Positions 9,729-20,648 are shown, numbered from the stretch's first letter. The stretch is DNA of 64,000 nucleotides from Hexactinellida sp. DTS-2022 (GCA_028753945.1 JAPNXP010000011.1:2852001-2916000), one strand, 5' to 3'. The notes: a model not told the origin generated them from the letters alone. Program-made: numbers and translations.

Positions 9729-11957
9729 ATGGAAGATTATGTAATGGAAGAGATACAAATGTCGGATTATGTAATGGAAGAGATTGAAATTTCATCTCTC
9801 TCTCTCTCTCAACAGCCTGAACCAGACGAATTTGCAATTCTGAGAGTTGTAAGTTTACTATTTACTTAATCATTAATGTTTCATATTTAATTTCATTGCT
9901 TAATTATAACTTATTTTTCTGAGAATGTATTACTTACTTTAAGTACTAGGTTCGATATCGATCGCAAACCAACCTCAAAAAGATGAAAATGAGTTAACAA
10001 TGACAGTTTTGGAAATAAATAACGAAGTGCAGTATCTTCTAGCGCTCCTTCAAAACTCTTCCATTTTAAAACTAACCGGCTCTGAAATAATCCTAATTAA
10101 TGATTATGAATTAAACGAAGCAAGTGGTAAGTAAATCATTTTAGTGAAATAGTTAAATATTAGTTTGAGAAAACATATGAAATTAACTTAACTACGTCGG
10201 TAACGGTCGGTTTTACTGTCCTTGTATATGTAGGTATAATTCAAGTTGTACATGGACGCATGGTCTTCATAGAAGATGGTGTTTGTAACCAATGCGTAAT
10301 TAATGACTGCTTACACTTCAAAGCATATCGGGTTGCTTTTGAAGATAATTGTCTACCAGTTTCTTCCCCAATTATTGTCCGATCTTGTACTCTCCATAAA
10401 TTCTCCAATAAGATCGTCTGTATAATCCGCGATGCTAATCTACACACCTATAAGTATTCTGATCATCAATGGCATTGTATCCATTGTAGAAGTGGTTGCT
10501 CTGAAGTGAAAACTATTATCGAGTATCAACAAACACGAGAATCAGACAACTCTGCTATTGATTATCGCCCGATGACTTTTAATACAGAAACGACCAAACC
10601 TATTCCTCACACATTTACACAAGAGATGAAACATATATATAGTAGTAAAATGTCTACTGGACTTAACCTTCCAGAGAAGTGGTATAGCTTAGATACGGTT
10701 TGTGTTAATGGTTATCTATTTGTACCCTATGAATCTCACCAGAAGGGAATTATTGTTTATACAGAAAGTGATGTAATTTATCTTCCAAACCATCAAGGTA
10801 TACATGTCTATATCCTAAATTTATACTTGATCCTTCTTAATAATATTATTATTGTAGTTTTTAAATCAATTTGTGGTGGTCCATGCGGATGTGAGACTTT
10901 CTATCAAGGCAGTGAACATCTCCTACTTAACCTCAATAACCGCTACTTTGTTCACTATGGACTGCTCTATGAATATAGTGAATTGATGAGGACTGCTAGA
11001 AACCGACTCTACGCATTCGTGAAGTAAGTTTACTATTATAATTATTGTAAACTTCTGGTAGTGTTAATACTACAAGTATTTCAAAACTATTTATTCCACG
11101 TATAGGGCCAAGAACAATAAATTGAAGCGGATGGGAAGGATTTTTAATCTAAAGTATCATACTATGTATTTAGCTTGGAATGCATACTTAAGACTTATTG
11201 ACGCTAACTTCAAAAATTATTTACCTGTCCAACTTGCATGACTACGCCAGACACCATAATTATCGATGGAGTTACACTGGGTACACTTAAAGACATCCTC
11301 AAAGATACACCCCCGACAGAAGATTACGTTATCATGCAAGAACCCATTCAAGAACGTGTGTAGATTACAAATCCGAGAGCGCGAAATTCTCTAAAACAGT
11401 ACGCGAAGGAAGGACTTTCCCCTCAAGGGTTCACTATTTTAGTTGCTGATCTAGATTATGGTTCTTTTCATGATTATGTCGTGAACGGTAACGTTACTGT
11501 ATTGAATGGGGACATTATAACTAACCGCCCAAATAATCCACACCTTAAGTCTATCCAGAAGTATCTATCTACAACAGAGCCCATATCGGGGATGTTCCAA
11601 TTTTCAATTTTCAATGAAGAAGAATTATTGTTTGTTGTGGATTTAGTTAATGGTGCCCCAGTCAATCTTAAACAGATAGAGATGCTTTCCAGGAAGATGG
11701 TAAATTTCAAATCTTTATTCAATTCGTACAAACTAGAGGTCCTCCCATCACAATTTCTACGTCTTCATCCACTCGTATCTGCTTTCTTACTGGATGTAAT
11801 CGATAAAGTAGAACATCTCTACGCGAGAAAAACCAGAAGGCGTCTTCTTTCTAACTATGGTCAAGCCTTCTTGGATTTCTTTCCGGCATTTCAAATTCAG
11901 TTCAGGTACGATTATGAGATTTAAGTTCTGAAATTAAAAACTAAAACTATTTGAATA

Positions 11958-12141
11958 CAGGTAAACCTCCCAAAGCGGCACCCATCGGGGAAATGATTTT
12001 GTGCCGCTTCTCGGAGGTTGCCGCTACTCGGAGGTTGCTCGTAAGGTAAACTCCTAAAGCGGCACCCATCGGGAGAATGATTTTGTGCCGCTTCTCGGAG
12101 TTTGCCGCTAATCGGAGGTGCCGCTTTGGGAGGTTTACCTG
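11958..12141. mobile_element. pogo/Tigger-like MITE flanked by TA
   Basis: Ends CAGGTAAACCTCCCAAAGCG and the inverse, each next to TA. The interior holds two tandem copies of a GCGGCACCCATCGGG unit and the complementary AAGCGGCAC/GTGCCGCTT blocks. It lies in the intron between transposase exons 5 and 6. Confidence 0.8.
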
Positions 12142-12860
12142 TAATTATGAAATATAACTTGTATTTAGGTTACCAAACTATGGTATCCCTGATCATAACA
12201 AAGACCAAGGTTGTACCAAGGGTTACCCTAAACACAAGAAATTTTCCCTCAGGATGATAACCATGTCCTGCCGTCACGGTATCTGTTATGGATTCAAGAT
12301 ACTCACTTCAGGGGAATCAACAGTCACAGTTTTCAATATTTTAATGCGTCACTTCGAAAAATTCCCAAAGTTCATTATTTACGATAATGCATGTAATCTA
12401 CACCAGTGCTTCTCAAACTTTTACATGTCGCGGACCAATAATTTCGTTATCACAATTACACGGACCTCGCGTATTTTCGCGCAGTCTCGACCTTAATAAA
12501 ATTTGATTATTGTAATGTTTCAACATTTATGATGCGAATACGTGGAAATTATCAATTGTGGATAATCGACAGTAAATTATAAAAAGCGTTTCTAATTAAT
12601 GTCAACCTAATATACACACCCATACCAAAAGTATTCAACAACCCAAAATTTCCATTGGAAATAGTATAATATAGTCTAATATTATCAAATTATATGAGAT
12701 GTGGTCATTTTGATTGTATTATCGTGTTCAAAGCATCCAATTAACCTATGTAGAGCTTTCAAATAAATATAATATTGATTATTTTGAAAATTAACATCCG
12801 GTGGCACCATGTACATTTATTCCAACATGGTATAAGGTGGAAATAAGTGGTACATAGTGG

Positions 12861-12932
12861 CATAGGCGCCGATTTGGGCGGGTCCGGACCCGCCCAAATT
12901 TTAGAGGAAATCATAAGAAATCGGCGCCAATG
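12861..12932. mobile_element. 72-bp MITE with 8-bp target duplication
   Basis: Ends CATAGGCGCCGATTTGGG and the inverse of CATTGGCGCCGATTTC. Flanked by CATAGTGG at 12853-12860 and 12933-12940. The left half contains GGCGGGTCCGGACCCGCC, a perfect palindrome. Tip resembles the CATAGGCGTC MITEs at 24.2 and 38.8 kb. Confidence 0.85.
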
Positions 12933-13090
12933 CATAGTGGCAATGGATGGTAATTTTCAACCTAATCAGTAGCTAACAGAGGTGAAGGCTCCTGCAATGG
13001 TTATTTCAAATGCGTAGAAAAAGAATCTGACATAATTTTTCAATGTCCATATATTACGAATACAATATAAAATTTTCTAGACACATTATA

Positions 13091-13679
13091 CAGTCGAACC
13101 TCCCCTATCCGGGCAGCCTCGTCCGGAGGGTGCCCGGATCTTAGAATTTGCACGGATCTCGGAAATAACCATAAAATTTGTTGCATAATCAACTAGTGTT
13201 TATGGCCTGATGTCTCCAAAACTATTGTCGAGGGGGACTCTAGCCTGTTGCGTCCTCCGTTCATCGAAACTTGGTGTAACTTTACCCAAGCAGTTCATAA
13301 ATTTCGAAAATGAATTGTATATAAAGTAGCGAAATTTCCATATGGCCTATTCCAAACCAATATTTACTACCCTGATAAGGGTGATTTACTTTTAGCAACA
13401 TGTTTGACATTCAAATCTGCAAAGATAAACTAAATTTGGGGATAATAACCAAAAAAAGGCGACTTAATTTTGAACTTATACTAAAATGTTGCCCGGTTGA
13501 AGGACGTGTCCGGATCTTGGAGGTTTGACTGTCTAGGGCGCCGGCGGCACGGGTGCACGGTGCACCCGTTGCCCGGTCAATTTTTGAAGGGGGTGCAGGG
13601 GCTTTGCCCCCCCCGCTTTTGGTTTATTATTTCTACTTGTGTACCCGTTGCTCCGGCGGGTCGCCGGCGCCCCAGACTG
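13091..13679. mobile_element. pogo/Tigger-like MITE flanked by TA
   Basis: Ends CAGTCGAACCTCCCCTATCC and the inverse of CAGTCAAACCTCCAAGATCC, with TA at 13089-13090 and 13680-13681. It is itself interrupted by the 140-bp element at 13535-13674; the right TA is only restored once that insertion is removed. Confidence 0.8.
13535..13674. mobile_element. GC-rich 140-bp MITE, innermost insertion
   Basis: Tips AGGGCGCCGGCGG and the inverse of TGGGGCGCCGGCGA. Flanked by GACTGTCT (13527-13534) and GACTGTAT (13675-13682), a 7-of-8 target duplication. Contains GGGTGCACGGTGCACCC, a near-perfect palindrome. Fourth level of nesting within the KDZ element. Confidence 0.75.
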
Positions 13680-14426
13680 TATTGCTATTTTCTATGGAAA
13701 TTTTTACTTTTGGTAGGGGAGTGTATTGTGGAAGATAAAATTATGTTTGAATTTCACGTTACTGTTTTATCTTTTGCAGGATTGATGAAATTATAGCAGC
13801 ATTCTAGGAAGTAGATTATGTGATCATCATCTGATGATTTTTGAATGAGAGTGAGGGAGATTTCGATATTATACCCAACAATTGTACAATGACAACAAAT
13901 AATTGGAGATTGATATCCATTAAATAAAATATTGAACAACTTTCATGATCTTTCCGCGGCCCAGTAACAATTTCCTCGCGGCCCACTAGTGGGTCGCGGA
14001 CTACAGTTTGAGTACCACTGATCTACACAACACTTGTATAATAAGGTGATTATAAGTACCATTATTTTATAGTATAAAAAATATTTATATATGAATATTA
14101 TCAACATTCCATCCCTTTAGAGAACCCACAGCATTTAGCAAAAGTACTTTCCTGATTGATCGATTCCACTCAACTAATCATAAATGCAATCCTGCGTATT
14201 CAATTCGCAACATTCAAACAAGAAAAGTTACAACGATTAACTCAGAAGCCTGCGAACAACTCTACTAAGACGGATTTCAACCCAGTTATCTTACATGAAA
14301 CTAGAGAATATATTTATACAACCCGTTATTTCTTAAGTCAAACGAATAGAGATATTTTTGATAAACATAAATAATATTTATATGTTTTGTATTCACGTAA
14401 ACCAACATAAACGTCCGCGTACAGTA

Positions 14427-15012
14427 TTAAGAAGCGGGAATACAATTAGTACATCTAAATAATTTCGAGATTCTGTTAGATAGAATGTATTCATCTGAAA
14501 AACCGACACAGGGATTGTGAAACCATTCATTGCAGTCAACGCACATGGTCATAAATTTTCTGTGATATTCTGGCAAATTACATATACAGTAGAGTCGAAA
14601 GCTCTTTACCCTCCTGTTCAAAACTTTGAGATGTTCGATGCCAGTATTCGGTGTAGGGAAGACGGTTAAACGTTGGTTAACCAAACACTTAGATAGATGA
14701 GAGCGCATTAGTAATTGATCCCACCGCAAATCTGAATGATTTACTTTGAGCACAAGAGCAGTACATACAGCAGCAGCAAATAGACCACAATCACTGACTC
14801 CCTTTTGCTGTTGCATCAGCTGCTTATAATAATTGAAAACATTCTTCTGAGGGTAGATTTTCGCTAACTGAATGTCAATTTGTTCTGAAGTGTTTTCAAA
14901 CATTGAATCAAATATAGATAGTATGCCTTCAAGATCCGCACAAGAATCTGGCCAGTGTGCTCGAGAGCTGTCGTGGTTGTTCTGGATGCTGTGAATAGGG
15001 CAAGGATGAAAC
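14427..15012 (-). CDS. Ulp1-like cysteine protease with C-terminal PHD finger (KDZ element)
   Basis: Carried by the same element and convergent with the transposase. The frame runs upstream of the Met at 14903 to about 15012, where HPCPIHSIQNNHDSSRAHW lies. The Ulp1/SUMO-protease triad can be read: His in AHW (about 14955), Asp in IFDSM (about 14907) and Cys in KGVSDCGLFAAAVC (about 14787). About 60 residues later comes a PHD finger: YCICNLP ... MCVDCNEWFHNPC ... FRCTNC, the C4HC3 order, ending six residues before the stop. Ulp1 proteases are common partners in KDZ/Zisupton elements; the PHD finger may bind chromatin, which is inference. Upstream exon(s) are probable, since the frame closes beyond 15012. 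The visible domain is unbroken. Confidence 0.75.
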
Positions 15013-15123
15013 TGGGACTGTCTCTAAGATATTCTGCATCCCATTAATTCGAGGGAATTGATTAAGTATTATTATCTATGGAAAATACAAAACATAAACC
15101 TAAAGCTTTCGATATGCCAAGGT

Positions 15124-15875
15124 TTATTGTTTATAATTCAAGTATAACATACCATGAATCAATGGAGATGGTGAATTCCTTGCTGGAGAAGAGCATTCAT
15201 TAAATTCAGGTGGTGGCGGAAATATTGGAGAGCTAGACCGTTGCCCAACTGGTGTACTAGCAAAACGAGGAGAAGTAATAGGAGAACGATCACGTATCGG
15301 TGATTCAGGCGTAAACTGGGAAGGACTTGATGATGACGGTAACATTTAATAAGCCGGACTAGTTCATCTTTACTATACTCAGCTTTGATATTGTGGAAGC
15401 CGATAGATTTATCCCACCACCTAGGGCGAATCTTTTTTGACCAATATCTTCCCACACCTGATTTGAAATGGTTAGATAGTTCAATATATTATTTAGCACT
15501 TAAGCAAATTAATAAAATATGATAACTTACCCATAGAGGTCCTTATCGCAAAGGAGAGAACTATACGTAGTTTTTCTATGTGAAGCTGTAAGGATTGATG
15601 GAAGAGTTGAGCAGATCCAATATTTCTATTTCATCATTGTCTTCTAGAGTATACGGAGTCTGTTCATTGGGCATTGTGCTGTACGAGGCTGCTAGTGCAG
15701 CTTGCACTTCCTTCCGGTGGATATTTACAAATTCCTTGAAAGGTTCTTTACCAATTACTGTGATATTCCCTTTAGTAGTAAATACCATCCCAAGTTGCTC
15801 GCCTGTAAGCTCCGTGAACTTACGCACGGCCGAGAAAAGATGTTCCTTGGCGTTTCCTTCGGTTACTCTTGGCAT
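15124..15875 (-). CDS. Small KDZ-element gene, function unknown
   Basis: Two minus-strand pieces. The first (15875-15576, 99 residues) starts MPRVTEGNAKEHLF and contains KFTELTGEQLGMVF and GNITVIGK; it ends at a stop. A good splice donor (TATGG-GTAAGTT) follows near 15530. The second piece (about 15464-15124) begins after an AG at about 15465 with VGRYWSKKIRPRWWDKS and SKDELVRLIKCY, a basic, Trp-rich stretch like the small DNA-binding proteins of other invertebrate transposons, then turns Ser/Pro-rich in the overlapping frame. A stop between the parts means either a small frame lesion or an unseen splice. A broken inverse copy lies at 8.9 kb. Confidence 0.5.
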
Positions 15876-16073
15876 TCGATAATAATTAACAATACTGTTA
15901 CAAACTGATTAGGGCTCCGGAAGTCTAATTAGGAACCTACTTGAGAAGACTGAAAGAGAATAGTATATAGAGTCTGATATAAATAACAGAATTGAGAGTA
16001 AATTATAAGTAAACTACATAAAATAATAACTAAACTAATGCTGTAGAAACTGCGAGCTAGTTCCTTATGGTTT

Positions 16074-16630
16074 TAGTCAGGTCGCTTAACATCGAAGTCG
16101 GAAAACGCTGGACAAAAGCACCAAATTTTTTATAAGTAATCTTTATGACCCCGGCATCAAATTTTTCCGCGGCCCCACGACGAACGGATACATTTTCGAT
16201 GTTATCTTGGACTTTTAAAATTGCGGCTCTCTACTAAATCGCCTGTATTAACCCGAACGGCAACATTCCAAAATCAACCCTGGTCTACTTTTAAAGACCA
16301 GATTCGTTGTCCACTTGAAATTCCCCGTTGTTTAAGGGGTCACTTGCCCATAGTTTATCCCTAGTAACGCAATAATCTATCAGGAATGTGACAACATTCC
16401 TTTCTAAAAATTTGTTCTAAACCTATCGAGTGACCCCTTGTTTAACTCCCAACAGCTATCTGAGTCTAGTTATAAACATAGTGACACTAAATAGTTATTT
16501 GATGCTGTTTACGACAATTTCCTTAGTTATCATTACTCTAAGTCCACCAGTGGGTAAAAGGACCCAGGTGGACTATTAAAGAACATGGACCATTAAAGAA
16601 TTTTGCCTAAGCAACATCAAATCTTATATA
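16074..16630. repeat. Left 557-bp inverted arm
   Basis: Complementary to 19738-20291. Confidence 0.85.
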
Positions 16631-17224
16631 TTAAATCGCGAGGGTTTGTTTTTTGTTTGTTTGTTTGTTTGTTTGGAATTGATTGAGGAACTGAAATTTG
16701 GCAGAGTGGTAGGGAATAGGGTATCTAGAAACAATTTCTAATATCTAAGAAAAATATTCACATCTTTCCATCTCAAAAGGTGACAAAACAATAATTGTTA
16801 ATTGTTAATTATATAATGCATGACTGACACTGCAATTTTATTGGCTGAAAAAATAAACACAAATAATGCTGGCCAATTCATTTGACAAATAAATTTTACC
16901 CTGTAAGTTAATACTTCAATAGTCCCATTAATCGCATAAATAGTCTATTTAGTAAAAGTTAAACTCAAACCTTTCATTCCACCATATACACTCTTCATTT
17001 CCAAACTTTTGATTAATTAATCAATTACATTTCAGATTTGCTACTCATAAACCCGAAAAAAGATATCTATTTGTTAGTTAGGAATAAATTTCTTACTTTT
17101 TTAGCATGAATTAATGTATTAATTTACCGAGGCTCATGAGCATATATTATTATGATTTAGTCTAAAAGTCTTTCTTTCTGAAATAAAAAATTTGTCTACT
17201 CTAATTAAGGAATCAAAATTGTTG

Positions 17225-17288
17225 TAAATTCACGCGAGGGCCGAAGGCTCGAGAATAAGTTGTGAGAACGCGCGAACGCGGTCAGTCA
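17225..17288. repeat. Short GC-rich hairpin cassette
   Basis: Two small hairpins in order: GAGGGCCGAAGGCTC, then a gap, then ACGCGCGAACGCGGT, ending CAGCTT. Diverged relative of 17627-17693 and 54236-54298. Confidence 0.55.
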
Positions 17289-17626
17289 GCTTAAATATAC
17301 TGCTTAGGGGGGCACTACATACTGTAAAGTAGAATCTGCTAAAGGTTACTCTATACACGGTCATTTGTACATAGGATCGGACAGGTTTTATAATTCCTAA
17401 ATGATTTCCCGTAATATAATTAACCTGCGAATGAGGCCTTCGAACGTTACTTAACGCTTTCGAGGGTGAGAAGGATTACGAATGTCACAGATCGTAGTTT
17501 TTATTCCAAAATGCCAAAAAACGTGACGTAAGAAAAGGGGGATGTATAATTTTCGTTAAATTTCTTTTACACTCCACAGTATCTAAATACAACAGGCATA
17601 GCATTAGAAAAGGTATTTGCCATTAA

Positions 17627-17693
17627 TACAAGCGAGGGCCGCAGGCCGAGTGCAAGTTGTAAGAACGCGCGTAGCGCGGACGAGCAGCTTGTA
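17627..17693. repeat. Short GC-rich hairpin cassette
   Basis: Starts ACAAGCGAGGGCCGCAGGCC and ends GACGAGCAGCTTGT; the ACAAGC/GCTTGT tips are inverted repeats, and two internal hairpins (GGCCGCAGGCC and CGCGCGTAGCGCG) lie between. Resembles a very small mobile hairpin or the 3' hairpin end of a Helitron. Confidence 0.55.
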
Positions 17694-17974
17694 TAAATAA
17701 TATACTAACATACGTTATAGTTAAAGTATATTAGTACAAGCAAATATAATCGAGAATATATAGAGTCAAAATAAACTATTAGGGAGTATGAACTGTACGT
17801 AAGTAATACGTAATAATATCTGATCTTTACTAGTCCATCTGTAGTTAGGGGGCCCATGTGGACGCTAGCTTAAATAACATCGAAACTAATTAAGGTGGGC
17901 AAATAGAGAAGTGGACGTTTAGAGAGAACTGAGTGTAGCTAGAAACAGTCTGGGCACTAAACACATAATGGTGA

Positions 17975-18301
17975 CGAGCCCTTCGGTCTCGGTCGCTTTG
18001 CGACGGATCGGTGCTACACACCTCAAGTTAACTCAAGTTACTCATCATCCTTGCTACCATGCAAAATGGTAGTGGATGTTATAAGAAGCCTTTCAACCAT
18101 TTTCCATAGTTTTAACTTGTTTACCAATAATACCCGTTGGAAGCTAACTTGTAGGTGGATTTTGAATTTTAAATAATTTGTTACCAATTATAACAACTGG
18201 AAGTTAGTTTATATCTTAATTAGAAATACGGTTTCGATTCCCTAAATACAATCCGGACAAACACACAAACAAACAAATAACGATCAAGTTTTAATAATAG
18301 A
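17975..18301 (-). mobile_element. 327-bp non-autonomous Helitron sharing both ends with the 9.6-kb Helitron
   Basis: On the minus strand it begins TCTATTATTAAAACTTG and ends GACCGAAGGGCTCG, followed by T. The first 130 bp resemble the 5' end of the Helitron at 52754 (including a CAATCCGGACAAAC block and the unit of its 142-bp satellite), and the last 65 bp match its 3' end at 43112. An internal-deletion derivative. Its 5' junction is the insertion site of the neighbouring small Helitron. Confidence 0.8.
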
Positions 18302-18799
18302 CTAGCGCGCTTCGCGCGCTAGGTCGCTTCGCAGCAGAACACAACTACACACCAACCGCTTCGCGGTTGATGTGTGGTTTATACACCTTTAACATTGATT
18401 ATAAAGCGTAAATAGGCCTAAAATAGTAGAATTTAACAATGTGAAATTTAGTGATTACGTCATCATGCGCTAATGAGTAAGCATATTGGTTATCTGGTAT
18501 CATTAATATATATCTTCTATTAAATTTTCAGATTTTTCTCCCTTGAAGCACGCGAATTATGTGCGATTAAGTGAATTTCCAGGGTTCTCGAAATGTGACA
18601 ATGACGTCATAACTTGTCGAGGTGTGAGAAATTTTGACTGGAAACCTCAACTTGTTGGCGGGTGCCAAAAGTTACCCCTATAAGCCAAAAATCACATTTG
18701 GAAACCGTCCAGTTTCTTCAATCAACTCGTAACATACAAACAAATATATACACACACATATACACATATACACCCAACCTTGTGTTTTAATAGTATAGA
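18302..18799 (-). mobile_element. Complete 498-bp non-autonomous Helitron
   Basis: On the minus strand: 5' TCTATACTATTAAAACAC after A, and 3' hairpin GCGCGCGAAGCGCGC ending in CTAG before T. These are the canonical Helitron ends and the A/T target. The same family is found truncated or decayed at 3218, 28.2-29.1 kb, 41.6 kb and 55.6 kb. Confidence 0.85.
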
Positions 18800-19737
18800 T
18801 ATACTGGACTTAAGCTCTAAAATCTTTTAGTTAACTTAACAGAGTTTTTAGAAATATTGCTGCTAGGTCCCGACAAATTACACACTCACGAAATCATCGA
18901 TAGCAAATTGACTGTTCCTGCAGTTGCATGAAGTAGGGTTAAGAGTCTTAAGACGGATACTACATACTCTATTAGCCGATTTTTCCTCCTATCTAATCCA
19001 CTATAAATGATTCGGTTAATACGTACTCAGATATGACGTTCCTCTGATAAGACGTACCTATTTCTATTCCCAAGTAAATAAATATCCTTGTATTTTAAAT
19101 CGGTTAGTACGTACTCTAGAAAACTATTAGCAGAACTCAGTTAGTAATTGGTTTAAATGAGTAGGTTAAAACTAAATAGTTTAATCTCAACGTTAAGTAT
19201 TAAGTATGTTAAAGACTTGAATACCCTACATCCCGGGGATTATCTAGGATTTTCGTGGCTGGCACTTTATTATGGGTATATAATTTTCCGGTACCCTAAA
19301 GGTATTAGCCATAATACATAATTAGTATAATTCAATGATGCGGCACTATATTAATTAGGTAAATTGCAACGGTGCACAAACAGTTGTTTATCCAAGCATT
19401 TCTGGACCAGAAAATCTATCCATACGCCCAGCACCTAATTAAGTGCCAACCCGGCACCTAAATTGAATCGCAATTCAAGCACTTTTTCACTACATCTGAG
19501 TGCTTGGATTGCAAATTGCCTGGCCGGCACCTAAAAGTGCCGGCCAGGCACCTAGAAAAACCCCTTCCTACATCGTATTTATATCATCAAACAAGTCAAC
19601 ATTTCGACTTGTGGATTATGTGTACAGATAAGACGTACCTCAGTTAGTACGTACCCTCTCTTGTTTCCCTGGGTGGTACGTCTTAACCGAGTTCTACTAT
19701 ACTTTAACTATAACGTATGTTAGTATATTATGTATAT
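18800..19737. other. Non-coding interior of the long-arm element
   Basis: No gene. Repeated ACGTACT motifs in both orientations (about 18955-19105 and 19620-19680) suggest an old MITE, and GGCACCTAAAAGTGCCGGCCAGGCACCT near 19530 forms a palindrome. No target duplication was identified. Confidence 0.4.
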
Positions 19738-20291
19738 TTAATTTGATGTTACTTAAGGCAAAATTCTTTAATGGTCCATGTTCTCTAATTTTCCACCTGG
19801 GTCCTTTTACCCACTGGTGGACTATTAGAGTAATGGTAACTAAGGAAATTGTCGTAAACAGCATCAAATAACTATTTAGAGTGTCACTATGTTTATAACT
19901 AGACTCAAATAGCTGTTGGGAGTCGAACAAGGGGTCACTCAATATGTTTAGAACAAATTTTGAGAAAGGAATGTTGTCACATTCCTGATACATTATTGCG
20001 TACTAGGGATAAACTATGGGCAAGTGACCCCTTAAGCAACGGGGAATTTCAAGTGGACAACGAATCTGGTCTTTAAAAATAGACCAGGGTTGATTTGGAA
20101 AGTTGCCGTTCGGAGTAATACCGGCGATTTAGTAGAGAGCCGCAATTTTAAAAGTCCAAGATAACATCGAAAATGTATCCGTTCGTCGTGGGGCCGCGGA
20201 AAAATTTGATGCCGAGGTCATAAAGATTACGTATAAAAATTTGGTGCTTTTGTCCAGCGTTTTCCGAAATCGATGTTAAGCGACGTGACTA
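19738..20291. repeat. Right 554-bp inverted arm
   Basis: Complementary to 16074-16630. The minus-strand frame across it (19993-19697) is a shadow and has no recognisable domain. Confidence 0.85.
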
Positions 20292-20319
20292 TATATTTGA
20301 TGATAAACCCTAACATATA

Positions 20320-20441
20320 CTGTTAAAAAAAAGTAGGCTTATTTAGTCCCTTAATTAATTAATTGTGAAAACGTAAATAAATTATATACTCAATTTACCA
20401 CGCATGCGCAAGGTACTTGGGAGGCGCATGCGCAATGTACT
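20320..20441. repeat. Right terminal inverted repeat of the KDZ element
   Basis: Complementary to 8735-8860. Confidence 0.7.
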
Positions 20442-20648
20442 TTATATTTCCTCCAAATATATCACAAACCACAAATTTCTGATATACATATCTATTGTAT
20501 AATGCTGTTGGAATGAGTTATAATAACTATACAAATGTTAAATATATATCAATATGATAGAAATAGAGTATGGTTCTAGCCAGTATTTTATTTTACAAAG
20601 AACATTAAAACGGTGTTCTCAATAGCGAATTGAAAATTCACTATAGAA

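Larger units (their letters stand above)
12404..14020. mobile_element. hAT element inserted in the KDZ transposase exon
   Basis: Ends CAGTGCTTCTCAAACTTTTA and the inverse of CAGTGGTACTCAAACTGTAG. Flanked by perfect 8-bp duplications ATCTACAC at 12396-12403 and 14021-14028. Removing it and one duplication restores the transposase reading NACNLHNTCII across the site. It carries no transposase now, but contains three further insertions (12861-12932; 13091-13679; 13535-13674). Confidence 0.92.
9729..14270 (+). pseudogene. KDZ-type (Kyakuja-Dileera-Zisupton) transposase, multi-exon, interrupted by hAT
   Basis: RNase-H-fold transposase that would move the surrounding element. Approximate exons: 9729-9848, 9950-10126, 10234-10797, 10858-11023, 11106-11900, 12169-14045 and 14121-14270, each with GT/AG borders. 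Exon 3 begins with a Cys-rich stretch (CNQCVINDC ... CIHCRSGC); exon 4 has CGGPCGCETF and GLLYEYSELMRT. In exon 5, PDTIIIDGVTLG carries the likely first catalytic Asp. Exon 6 has SCRHGICYGFKIL and IIYDNACNLH (second Asp). With the hAT element at 12404-14020 removed, exon 6 splices in frame to REPTAFSKSTFLIDRFH, then NSEACEQL (candidate Glu). Damage: a frameshift near 11240, a stop near 11360 and a stop after CEQLY. The joint of the first two exons is uncertain. The DNA-binding part is not identified. The YDNAC/LIDRFH blocks also recall the HMGXB3 family. Confidence 0.7.
16074..20291. mobile_element. 4.2-kb element with 555-bp inverted arms, non-coding
   Basis: Arm 16074-16630 is complementary to 19738-20291 over its whole length with scattered changes. 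Outer tips read TAGTCAGGTCGCTTAACATC and, inverted, TAGTCACGTCGCTTAACATC. The space between holds two small Helitrons (17975-18301 and 18302-18799), hairpin cassettes and MITE-like pieces but no gene, so it cannot move itself. It lies inside the right part of the KDZ element. No clear target duplication was found. A TTTGTTTG microsatellite lies at 16647-16672. Confidence 0.75.
8735..20441. mobile_element. Large KDZ-type DNA transposon with terminal inverted repeats
   Basis: The left end has two 24-bp units (AAGTACATTGCG-ATGCGCCTCCC type) followed by GGTAAATTGAGTATATA; the right end carries the inverse, with one unit, at about 20385-20441. Similarity continues inward to about 8860 and 20320 (AAATAAGCCTACTTTT). 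More single units lie just inside (9105, 9402). Between the ends are a KDZ-type transposase gene (+), an Ulp1-PHD gene (-) and a small gene (-), i.e. a normal gene set for this superfamily. No clean target duplication was found (left flank ATATTA-rich, right flank TATATT-rich). Its 11.7 kb includes 1.6 kb and 4.2 kb of later insertions. Confidence 0.65.

Noticed and set aside
16074-20291. Long inverted arms as ends of a Polinton-type element
   Set aside because: No polymerase, integrase, ATPase or capsid-like reading frame lies between the arms.
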